Source: Haberlea rhodopensis (Eukaryota > Streptophyta > Magnoliopsida > Lamiales > Gesneriaceae). From it: DNA of 64,000 bases. Shown here piece by piece: positions 1 through 9,409 of the stretch. Within the stretch, counting starts at the first letter, position 1. Every line of letters starts with the position of its first letter. The stretch spans positions 62,001-126,000 of the forward strand of contig CAJQUN010000516.1 in NCBI GenBank assembly GCA_907163345.1, written 5' to 3'. Below the pieces are notes generated by a model, which saw only the letters and a program-made list of their open reading frames with translations, searched no databases and had not been told where the DNA came from. The position numbers were made by a program, and so were the translations under genes.

Positions 1-1321
1 GTCTTACCACATGGGCGTCTTACCCAATCATACACGTCGTATGACCTTATCATAAACTTCGTCATTATAGACGTCCTCATAACATCGTTATCATAAACAT
101 CATCTTAAGCATCATAATCGTAACATCATCATAAGCATCATCATTATAAATATCATCATAGATATCATCATCATAACATCATCTTAAACGTCATCATCGT
201 AAACATCATCTTAAACATCATCATAATATGTAAGGGCATGGTTTACCGTCCGATGCTCGTATCTCTTACGTACCTTAATTCCCAAAAGTGGAGAATTTGG
301 AGAGCTTTATCTCCTGGATGTTGTGGGCACCTGGGATGGTTCTACATGACCATACAAATTGATATTAGAAGCTAAACATAGTCCAATATCCAAAAATCCC
401 ACAAAAAAATCAAAAATCCACTTTTCTTCAGCTCGCGATCGATCGCCACCCAGGCGCGATCGATCGCGAGATCGCACTGGACGAGGGGCCAAAATCTCCT
501 TCTTGGCGATCGATCGCCACTTTTGGCGCGATCGATCGCCAGGCCCGCCGATCGATCGCCCAAAAGTGGCGATCGATCGCCAAATGCTTCTGGCTGGTAC
601 TGGACGCTCGCGATCGATCGCCAAGGACGGGCGATCGATCGCCGAGTGCTGTACATCGAATTTTCGCCATTAAAGCTCATTTTTCAAGCTCTTTCACATA
701 CCACCCCAAAACCAAACTTCCTCATAACTTCAATAACATCATAACCCACCAAAACCAACATAAAACACTTCAAAAATCATACCCCAACCATACACAACAC
801 ATACCCAAACAAACCCACATAAAACATCAAAAACTTAACCCATTTCAACACCAAACATCATAAAACTTATAGGAATGGTTCCATACCTCTTGTAGGCTCC
901 AAATCCTAGCAAAGATCACACAAACAAAGTTTTTGTGGGACTTTCCTTCTTCCTTTTTGGTGGATTTCGAAAATGGGTAGGGTTTGGGGTTGGGAAGTGA
1001 TTTGGGGATTTTTAAAAGGTGAATGGTAATGTGGGGGGTTAAAGTGATGTGTAGGGGATTTAAAAGGGTTTGTAATAACTTAATAAAAATTGTACCCCAA
1101 ACTTAACATGATGTATAAAATACCCAACTTGGTATTTTAAAGGCACTTTACAACAATGCTCTAAACTTCATTTAAAATCATATCTTCCTCATAATTGATA
1201 ATTTAACACAATTAATCATGTTAACATCTTAATACCCAACACATAAATCTATCAATACATGATACATCATATAAACATAATTAATGTCCAAGTTACCATT
1301 AATTAATTTCGGGGCATCACA
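1..1321 (-). repeat. Chromovirus-type LTR fragment, left end outside the window
   Basis: This is the right part of an LTR of the same superfamily as the Gy1 LTRs. It holds an imperfect CAT/ATC-rich stretch (about 40-235), a cluster of eight GATCGATC palindromes (about 430-650) and an AT-rich tail. It ends at the canonical terminus ATTTCGGGGCATCACA, which matches the inner end of the Gy1 LTR at 3844. The palindrome block matches the Gy2 LTR (55180-55410) more closely than the Gy1 LTR, so it seems to belong to the Gy2 subfamily. Small open frames here are translations of the palindromes and not genes. Minus orientation is inferred from the TG-like end on the minus strand. Confidence 0.75.
430..655. 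repeat. Cluster of eight GATCGATC palindromes
   Basis: Eight copies of the core GATCGATC lie within about 220 bp. Most are embedded in the 12-bp palindrome GCGATCGATCGC and separated by 15-35 bp of variable sequence. Comparable clusters lie at the same place in the Gy1 and Gy2 LTRs. The function is unknown. Confidence 0.9.
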
Positions 1322-1697
1322 CTATAGAATTATACTACTCCTGGAGTAGAGACTATACCAAATCCTGAATCCTAATTCATAAGGCATCTCGAAGCTCACT
1401 TCTTCAACCCTGCCCATAGCCCTCCAAATCCAAATGTGTACCTACAGGAACAACCCATCGTGAGCATGTACATCATTACTCATCATCATAGGGTAATGGC
1501 ATATAAATAAATGCATGAAGTAAATGGGTAACGTATACTTCTTGGTTAATTGCATTAACCCTCTTTGGTTGTCCATGTTTCATAGTCATGCATATAATCG
1601 TTAGTTCTCGGCATAAATGATTAAAATCATACTTCATATATATGATCACATCAAACTATGTTAATTAGAAGTGGAACTGTCCCGGTTCTATTATGAC

Positions 1698-1915
1698 AGC
1701 GGCACAATTGGCCCCCTCGCTCGACATAACACATCGTATGATACCCATCGCTACGCCTTGATAGCGGATGTATCTCTTTATTCAGCGGATGATACCCCTC
1801 GCTACACCTTGATAGCGGATGTACCCCCTCGCTTAGCGGATGATACCCCTCGCTACACCTTGATAGCGGATGTACCCCCTCGCTTAGTTATGTGAGCGGC
1901 AAGACCATCCTCGCT
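1698..1915. repeat. AGCG/CGCT repeat array with 51-bp units in the Gy1 3' LTR
   Basis: The unit reads AGCGGATGATACCCCTCGCT, a spacer, then AGCGGATGTACCCCCTCGCT. It is repeated with a 51-bp period, so AGCG and CGCT face each other about 10-12 bases apart at least six times. The same array in the 5' LTR (about 7650-7860) has one unit shortened by two bases, and Gy2 has a version at about 54555-54730. The facing arms could pair in RNA. Confidence 0.75.
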
Positions 1916-2269
1916 TGCCCATAATAACCACCGGACATTCAACCATTCTTAATAACATAGTTTCATATTCATCATAAACATCATAGCATCTTATAGACAT
2001 CATTATCTTGTAAACATCATTGTCATATAAGCATTATCATCTTACAGACATCATCGTCTCATCATAATCGTTATAGTAACGTCATATCATCTTCATTTAT
2101 CATAACATCATCGTAAGCATCTTATCATCTTTATTCATCATAAACATCATCATCATTTATCATAATGTCATCGTAAGCATCTTATCATCTTTATCCATCA
2201 TAAACATCATCATCATTTATCATAATATCATCGTAAGCATCTTCTCATCTTTATTCATCATAAAAACCA

Positions 2270-2580
2270 TCTTTATTTATCATAACATCATCTTAAACAT
2301 CTTATCATCTTATTCATTATAAAATCATCTTCATCGTGGACCTACTTATCATAACATCATCTTAAACATCTTATCATCTTTATTCATTATAAAATCATCT
2401 TCATCGTGGACTTGCTTATCATAACATCGTCTTAAACATCTTATCATCTTCATTCATTTAAAATCATCTTCATCGTGGACTTATTTATCATAACATCGTC
2501 TTAAACATCTTATCATCTTCATTCATTATAAAATCATCTTCATCGTGGACTTACTTATCATAACATCGTGACATCATTTA
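2270..2580. repeat. 70-bp tandem repeat in the CAT-rich tract of the Gy1 3' LTR
   Basis: The marker TCATCGTGGA recurs at 2331, 2401, 2470 and 2540, giving a period of 69-70 bp with four copies. The surrounding region (about 1960-2650) is a looser ATC/CAT-rich sequence. The 5' LTR shows the same four copies at 8277, 8347, 8417 and 8487, so the expansion predates insertion of Gy1. Confidence 0.85.
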
Positions 2581-3844
2581 AATCATCATAACATATAAAC
2601 ATCATTTCATGTAAACGTCATCATTTCATGTAAACGTCATCATTTCATCGTACATACTTACGCGATAAATGCATAGTCATAGTTAGGAGTGTGTTACCGT
2701 CCGATGCCCGTACGCTTCTTACGTACCTTAATTCCAAAAATGGAGAAGTTGTAGGACTTTATCTCCTTGAAGTTGTGGGTACCTGGGATGGTTCTACATA
2801 ATCATACAAATAGATATTAGAAGCTAATTATAGTCCAATATCCAAAAATCCCACAAAAACATCAAAATTATACATTTTGGTGTCTCGCGGTCGATCTCCA
2901 TGAAGCCCCGATCGATCGCGAGATCACACTGCCTCGTCCAACAAAATTTTCCAATTCGCGATCGATCGCCGAGTTTGCGCCGATCGATCGCGACCTCGCC
3001 GATCGATCGCGCCAAACTCGCGATCGATCGCTGAAGGCTACTGCCTTCAGCCCTTGCAGCTCGCGATCGATCACTTAAGGCGCCGATCGATCGCCGAGTT
3101 CTGCACACGCGATATTCGGGCACTATTCACCCTTCTCCTTCCCAAACTCAAACAAACTCAAATATTCAAACACCCACCATACCAAATCACTACAAATCTT
3201 CAATAAACATCCTCATTTAACCATAAATCATACCCCAACCATAAACAACATATACCCAAAACAAACCCACATAATTTACTTCAAAATCAACCCATTTCAA
3301 CACCAAACATCATAAAACTTTTAGGAATGGTTCCACACCTCTTGTAGGCTCCAAATCCTAACAAAGATCACACAAACAAAGTTTTTGTGAAGCTTTCTTC
3401 TTCCTTCCTTGGTGAATTTCGAAAATGGGAGATGGGTTAGGGTTGAGGAATGAATTGGGGATTTTAAAAGTGATTGGTAAAGTAAGTGGGTATAGAGGGA
3501 AAAGGGGGTTATAAGGTTAATATTAAAATTATACCCCAAAGTTAACATGATGTATAAAACACCCCAACATGGTATTTTAAAAGCATTTACAAAAATGCAT
3601 TAAACTTCCACTAAATCACGCTTTCCTCATAATTAACCATCAACATAGTCAAATCATGTTAACACCTTATTTTCTAACATGCATAACATGCACCCTGAAA
3701 TGCAACCCCCGGGTCACGCCTATAATGTGATTAAGCATTTCAACATGATAATTAATTTCAACACATAAATCAATTATCAACATAATTCATCATATTAACA
3801 TCATTAATGCTCAAATTGCAAATAATTAATTTCGGGGCATTACA

Positions 3845-3860
3845 TTACTCCCCTACTTAT
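3845..3860 (-). other. Gy1 polypurine tract
   Basis: Read on the minus strand, a purine-rich run containing AGTAGGGGAGTAA directly precedes the LTR start TGTAATGCCCC. The stretch just upstream reads GATTTCGAGGACGAAAT, the usual end of chromovirus internal regions. This run would prime plus-strand DNA synthesis. Confidence 0.75.
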
Positions 3861-3903
3861 AAGATTTCGTCCTCGAAATCGCATGCACTTACCCAAAATG
3901 AAA

Positions 3904-4421
3904 CTAAACATAATTCATACCAGAAAATAGTTCCGGGTAGTGCTGCACCATATGCCGTTCCGTCTCCCACGTAGCCTCCTCGACACCCCGACGATCCCAC
4001 TGAACTTTGACCATCGGTATAACTTTACTTCGTATTCTGCGATCCTCACGATCCAGAATTCTGTCCGGTCGTTCAACGTAGGATACATCTGAGTCTAACT
4101 GCACTTCAGTAGGCTGTAATACATGAGACGGGTCTGGCTCATATTTCCGCAACATAGAAACGTGAAAAAAACATCATGAATCCCAGATAAATACGGCGGT
4201 AGAGCCAAACGGTAGGCCAAAATACCGATACGCTGCAATACTTCATATGGACCAACATACCTCGGGGATAACTTCCCCCGCATACCAAGACGAACTACAC
4301 CCCTGAAGGGTGAGATTTTCAAGAAGACCCTGTCTCCTACTTGGAATTCCAGCGGTCGTCGCCGCTCATTGGCATAGCCCGCTCGCCTATCCTGGGCCGC
4401 TTTCATCTTTTGGCGTATCAA
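3904..4421 (-). pseudogene. pol: Gy1 integrase C-terminal region and chromodomain-like tail
   Basis: Two overlapping minus-strand frames cover it. 4421-4095 gives GDRVFLKISPFRG, then RGKLSPRYVGPYEVL, the conserved region after the integrase core in Ty3/gypsy elements. 4155-3904 continues with a start MLRKYEPDPSH and a chromodomain-like end, VKVQWDRRGVEEATWETE and then HYPELF. The shift between frames lies near 4150-4170. In chromoviruses such tails are thought to bias integration to modified chromatin (family knowledge). Only one short chromo-like segment is visible, so the exact class of tail is uncertain. Confidence 0.8.
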
Positions 4422-4511
4422 CTTTATCTTGTCTTACATATCCTTAATCATATCCGGTCCTCCGACCGCTTTACTAGTCAAGTCCTCCCAATACAGCGGT
4501 GACCTACATCG

Positions 4512-5300
4512 TCATCCGTAAAGAGCTTCAAAAGGAGTTATTCGAATGCTCGTCTGATAGCTGTTAATATAGGAGAACTCCATCATTGACACTGAATCTT
4601 GCCACAGAGTATCAAACTCCAACACACATGCCCTCAACACGTCCTTGAGCTTCTGTATGGTACGCTCCGTCTGGCCGTCTGTCTGAGGGTGATAGGCCAT
4701 ACTCAGTCTCACCTCTGTGTTCAAAGCTGCCTGGAGACCCTCCCAAAAAAAAATGTGAAGTAAACCTTGGGTCTCTATCAGACACAATCGAGACTGGAAT
4801 GCCATGCAACCTCACCACATCCCGCACATATAATTGGGTCATCTTTAGGTACGCAAAAGTCATACATTAGGGGATGAAGTGAGCTACCTTTGTTAGCCTA
4901 TCCACGATCACCCAGATCGCATCAAATCCAGAGGCCGTCCTTGGTAAGTGGGTCACAAAGTCCATAATGATATGCCTCCACTTCCACTTAGGTACCTTCA
5001 AGCTCTTCAGCTCGCTACCAGGCCTCTGCCTTTACCTGTTGGCAGATCAAACATCTTTTAACGAAAGCGATCACATCGTGCTTCATATGTCTTCACCAGA
5101 ACTGACCACTTAGGTCCTTATACATTTTCCTTCCTCTTGGGTGGATATTGAACCGACTACTATGAGCCCGTTCCGATGTTCCTTTAAGCAACTCCGGCGT
5201 ATCTGGGACTACCCATCGGTTGCCCAGCCTCAAGGAATCATTTTCTGCCATTCTGAACTTTGGTGGCTGTCCTCGAAGTACTAAAAACGATCACCTCTGA
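4512..5300 (-). pseudogene. pol: Gy1 integrase zinc-binding and catalytic core, frameshifted
   Basis: Recognisable minus-strand pieces, read from right to left, are the His/Cys region (about 5020-5250, broken), a segment with [11 protein letters not shown] carrying the second catalytic Asp (frame 4863-4612), and a segment with [14 protein letters not shown] carrying the catalytic Glu (frame 4805-4512), ending FEALYG. The Asp and Glu segments lie in different frames because extra A residues sit near 4745. The core is therefore inactive. It matches the Gy2 integrase segment by segment. Confidence 0.8.
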
Positions 5301-5471
5301 ACCTCATCATCTGACCTCTGGGCTTTCCTAATAGCCTCAAATAAGTCTGGCTCAGCCAACAAGGTCGACACTCGCACCGGCGACGTGTCCACATTAAAAT
5401 CATAGCCCAAATGGCAACAAGAGGTCATCATAGCTGATAAATTCATGACATCCATCTTCTTTGTCGCATAT

Positions 5472-5759
5472 TCATCTCAGCCTGTGTGAACAAAACTCCA
5501 GGCTCTTATGGTCCGTGTAGATGGTAAACAACGTACCATGCAAGTAATGCCTCCAAATCTTCAAGGCAAATATAACGGCTGCCAGCTCCAAATCATGGAC
5601 TGGGTACATAGCCTCATGTGGCTTCAGCTGCCTCGATGCATAAGCCACCACATGCTTATCTTGCATCAACTCGCAGCCCAAACCCTGCAGTGATGCATTC
5701 GTGTACAAGGCAGATCTCTTATTCTCAGAAGGAATCACCAATATAGGTGTCGTAGCCAC
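5472..5759 (-). pseudogene. pol: Gy1 RNase H domain fragment
   Basis: The 95-residue minus-strand frame includes [48 protein letters not shown] and [11 protein letters not shown]. These are conserved blocks of the Ty3/gypsy RNase H, which degrades RNA in the RNA-DNA hybrid. The usual Asp of the first block appears as Asn (TNAS). The downstream part, including the Asp toward the end of the domain, is disrupted in the region below 5472. Confidence 0.8.
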
Positions 5760-5789
5760 GACACTTCAATTCTTGGAAGCTTTCCTCAC

Positions 5790-6290
5790 AAGCTTCAAAC
5801 CAATAGAGCGGCACTCCTTTCTGAGTCAGCTGTGTCAGGGGTCTGGCAATCCCTAATGATCTGGAGTACTGTTCTCAAGTGCTTTACGTGTTCCTCTTCA
5901 GTTCGAGAGTAAATAAGCATATCGTCAATGAAAACTATGACGAACTGATCCAACATGGTTGGGACACTCTGTTCATCAGGCTCATAAAACAGCTAGGGCA
6001 TTCGTCACCCCAAAAGGCATGACTAAGAATCCGTAGTGTCCATATCTAGTCCTGGAAGCTGTCTTCTGTACATCATCCTCTCGAACTCGAATCTGATGAT
6101 ACTCCGACCTCAGATCGATCTTAATGTAGAGCCTCGTACTCTGCAGCTGATCAAACAAATCATCAATCCCCGGAAGCGGATACTTATTCTTCATCATGGC
6201 TTTGTTCAGTTGTCTGAAATCGATGCACAGCCGCATTGAACCATCTTTCTTCTTAACAAATAAAACTGGTGCACCCCAGGGCGTATATAG
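5790..6290 (-). pseudogene. pol: Gy1 reverse transcriptase, degenerate
   Basis: The best-preserved stretch (6236-5982) reads [34 protein letters not shown], then [16 protein letters not shown], i.e. RT blocks A and B of Ty3/gypsy. The active-site block [14 protein letters not shown] can be read in another frame near 5895-5940, with the paired Asp residues intact. Frameshifts and stops separate the pieces. The part corresponding to the thumb is largely missing compared with Gy2 51217-51600. Confidence 0.8.
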
Positions 6291-6296
6291 CCCTTG

Positions 6297-6749
6297 TCAA
6301 AGGAGCTCCTGCAACTGAACATTTAACTCCCTTAGCTCCGCTGATGCCATCCTATACGGGGCACGAGAAATGGTAGACGTCCCTGGTAGTAACTTAATCC
6401 CAAATTCGACCTCTCTCGTCGGTGGGGATCCGGGAATCTCTTCCGGAGATACATCAGGAAACACCGCCACTACGGGCACATCCTCAATCTTTAACTCTTT
6501 CCTCTTTTCAGTAATATCAACAGCATAGATGAGATATCCTTCATGGTCTCGTTCCAATAACTGTGCCATCTTGACAGCAGATATTAACGGAATCCTTGAA
6601 CGGGAACCATCCCCAAAGGATGTCCACTTGACTCCCATATCAGATCTGAATCGGACAGTCCTCTGCCTGCAGTTCATAACTGCCTGATACTTGTTCAGAG
6701 CATCAATGCCCACTATGCAGTCAAAGTCTGACATTCCCAGAACAATCAA
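6297..6749 (-). pseudogene. pol: Gy1 protease C-terminal half and linker to RT
   Basis: The 150-residue frame starts with VLGMSDFDCIVGIDALNKYQA, the C-terminal part of a retropepsin-like domain, followed by a lysine-rich linker and the RT lead-in VVAVFPDVSPEEIPGSPPTRE and then [15 protein letters not shown]. The N-terminal catalytic Asp block (IDTGA in Gy2) is gone: it falls inside the deletion that also removed gag. The piece is otherwise very close to Gy2 52215-52551. Confidence 0.85.
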
Positions 6750-7091
6750 GTCTAGTCCTCAGCTCGTTACCCTCAACATAAATGAGGCCGTCATAAACAA
6801 TCTGATCAGTTATCAAACTTCTTCCAGCGGGTGTCGAGACTACAAGAGGCATGGGCGACGGAGAAGTGCATATGAAATCGCATCACTTACTTCAGCATTT
6901 TCTGCCATACTGCAAGACAAGGGTTAACAACAATACCCAAAAGCAGTTCATATAATACCTCGTTAGATAAATAAAACATGTTAGCATAGCATCATATACT
7001 TCTTATGTAACATATGCACACACCATGTTTACAAGTAAGTACCTAGCCAACTTATTGCTAAGGCTACCCTTCACTCATTCCCGGGTTATCT
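6750..7091 (-). other. Gy1 gag deletion scar and leader
   Basis: 6750-6870 matches Gy2 protease sequence. Near 6872 it jumps directly to the sequence that in Gy2 encodes the first gag codons (53790-53818). About 1.2 kb of gag, zinc knuckle and protease N-terminus is absent. The remaining start region and leader (6900-7091) match Gy2 53820-53994. Confidence 0.8.
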
Positions 7092-7110
7092 AACCACTGC
7101 TCTGATACCA
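7092..7110 (-). other. Gy1 primer binding site
   Basis: On the minus strand this reads TGGTATCAGAGCAGTGGTT, separated from the 5' LTR end (CTACA) by four bases. The first 12 bases complement the 3' end of plant initiator methionine tRNA (family knowledge). Confidence 0.85.
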
Positions 7111-7114
7111 CTAA

Positions 7115-9409
7115 TGTAGGGCCTTCCTACCTTAACATCATAGCAAGAAATAATTAGGGCTAAACATGCATCACAGACAGCTTAGGGCTCCGGTTATTAC
7201 GTGAGTTATTAGAATTATAGGCCAAAATAAAACTTCAAGCGAATTAATTACATTCTCAAATGATTGGCGCTATAGAATTATAGTACTCCTGGAGTAGAGA
7301 CTATACCAAATCCTGAATCCTAATTCATAAGGCATCTCGAAGCTCACTTCTTCAACCCTGCCCATAGCCCTCCAAATCCAAATGTGTACCTACAGGAACA
7401 ACCCATCGTGAGCATGTACATCATTACTCATCATCATAGGGTAATGGCATATAAATAAATGCATGAAGTAAATGGGTAACGTATACTTCTTGGTTAATTG
7501 CATTAACCCTCTTTGGTTGTCCATGTTTCATAGTCATGCATATAATCGTTAGTTCTCGGCATAAATGATTAAAATCATACTTCATATATATGATCACATC
7601 AAACTATGTTAATTAGAAGTGGAACTGTCCCGGTTCTATTATGACAGCGGCACAATTGGCCCCCTCGCTCGACATAACACATCGTATGATACCCATCGCT
7701 ACGCCTTGATAGCGGATGTATCTCTTTATTCAGCGGATGATACCCCTCGCTACACCTTGATAGCGGATGTACCCCCTCGCTTAGCGGATGACCCCTCGCT
7801 ACACCTTGATAGCGGATGTACCCCCTCGCTTAGTTATGTGAGCGGCAAGACCTTCCTCGCTTGCCCATAATAACCACCGGACATTCAACCATTCTTAATA
7901 ACATAGTTTCATATTCATCATAAACATCATAGCATCTTATAGACATCATTATCCTGTAAACATCATTGTCATATAAGCATTATCATCTTATAGACATCAT
8001 CGTCTCATCATAATCGTTATAGTAACGTCATATCATCTTCATTTATCATAACATCATCGTAAGCATCTTATCATCTTTATTCATCATAAACATCATCATC
8101 ATTTATCATAATGTCATCGTAAGCATCTTATCATCTTTATCCATCATAAACATCATCATCATTTATCATAATATCATCGTAAGCATCTTCTCATCTTTAT
8201 TCATCATAAAAACCATCTTTATTTATCATAACATCATCTTAAACATCTTATCATCTTATTCATTATAAAATCATCTTCATCGTGGACTTACTTATCATAA
8301 CATCATCTTAAACATCTTATCATCTTTATTCATTATAAAATCATCTTCATCGTGGACTTGCTTATCATAACATCGTCTTAAACATCTTATCATCTTCATT
8401 CATTATAAAATCATCTTCATCGTGGACTTATTTATCATAACATCGTCTTAAACATCTTATCATCTTCATTCATTATAAAATCATCTTCATCGTGGACTTA
8501 CTTATCATAACATCGTGACATCATTTAAATCATCATAACATATAAACATCATTTCATGTAAACGTCATCATTTCATGTAAACGTCATCATTTCATCGTAC
8601 ATACTTACGCGATAAATGCATAGTCATAGTTAGGAGTGTGTTACCGTCTGATGCCCGTACGCTTCTTACGTACCTTAATTCCAAAAATGGAGAAGTTGTA
8701 GGACTTTATCTCCTTGAAGTTGTGGGTACCTGGGATGGTTGTACATAATCATACAAATCGATATTAGAAGCTAATTATAGTCCAATATCCAAAAATCCCA
8801 CAAAAACATCAAAATTATACATTTTGGTGTCTCGCGGTCGATCTCCATGAAGCCCCGATCGATCGCGAGATCACACTGCCTCGTCCAACAAAATTTTCCA
8901 ATTCGCGATCGATCGCCGAGTTTGCGCCGATCGATCGCGACCTCGCCGATCGATCGCTCCAAACTCTCGATCGATCGCTGAAGGCTACTGCCTTCAGCCC
9001 TTGCAGCTCGCGATCGATCGCTGAAGGCGCCGATCGATCGCCGAGTTCTGCACACGCGATATTCGGGCACTATTCACCCTTCTCCTTCCCAAACTCAAAC
9101 AAACTCAAATATTCAAACACCCACCATACCAAATCACTACAAATCTTCAATAAACATCCTCATATAACCATAAATCATACCCCAACCATAAACAACATAT
9201 ACCCAAAACAAACCCACATAATTTACTTCAAAATCAACCCATTTCAACACCAAACATCATAAAACTTTTAGGAATGGTTCCATACCTCTTGTAGGCTCCA
9301 AATCCTAACAAAGATCACACAAACAAAGTTTTTGTGAAGCTTTCTTCTTCCTTCCTTGGTGAATTTCGAAAATGGGAGATGGGTTAGGGTTGAGGAATGA
9401 ATTGGGGAT
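7115..9409 (-). repeat. Gy1 5' LTR, truncated at its outer end
   Basis: The LTR begins TGTAGGGCCTTCC at 7115, next to the primer site, and runs through the same blocks as the 3' LTR: the AGCG/CGCT array (about 7650-7860), four 70-bp repeats (about 8210-8525) and seven GATCGATC palindromes (about 8857-9050). It stops at about 9409, where the sequence switches to LARD-A. The last 385 bp of the LTR are missing. It differs from the 3' LTR by scattered substitutions and small indels. Confidence 0.85.

Larger units (their letters stand above)
1322..3844 (-). repeat. Gy1 3' LTR, outer end missing
   Basis: It aligns colinearly with 7270-9409 in the other Gy1 LTR. It contains a run of AGCG/CGCT stem motifs (about 1698-1915), a CAT/ATC-rich tract with a 70-bp tandem repeat, seven GATCGATC palindromes (about 2910-3105), and the inner terminus ATTTCGGGGCATTACA at 3844. 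The first 155 bp of the LTR are absent, and the sequence abuts the end of the LTR fragment at 1321. The small open frame at 1671-1895 only translates a 51-bp repeat. Confidence 0.85.
1322..9409 (-). mobile_element. Gy1: degenerate Ty3/gypsy chromovirus (Del/Tekay-like), gag deleted
   Basis: The element lies on the minus strand. Its 3' LTR is 1322-3844, its interior 3845-7114 and its 5' LTR 7115-9409. The pol order read right to left is protease, reverse transcriptase, RNase H, integrase, chromodomain-like tail, which is the Ty3/gypsy order. The tail places it near the Del/Tekay chromoviruses (family knowledge). Both LTRs have lost an outer part: the 3' LTR lacks about 155 bp that correspond to 7115-7269, and the 5' LTR lacks about 385 bp that correspond to about 3460-3844. 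No target duplication can therefore be read. Pol carries many frameshifts and gag is missing, so the element cannot be autonomous. Confidence 0.85.

Noticed and set aside
307..680. Several overlapping frames rich in AIDR, DRSR and RSIA residues
   Set aside because: They translate the GATCGATCGC palindrome in different phases on both strands. No frame is favoured and no known protein is matched.
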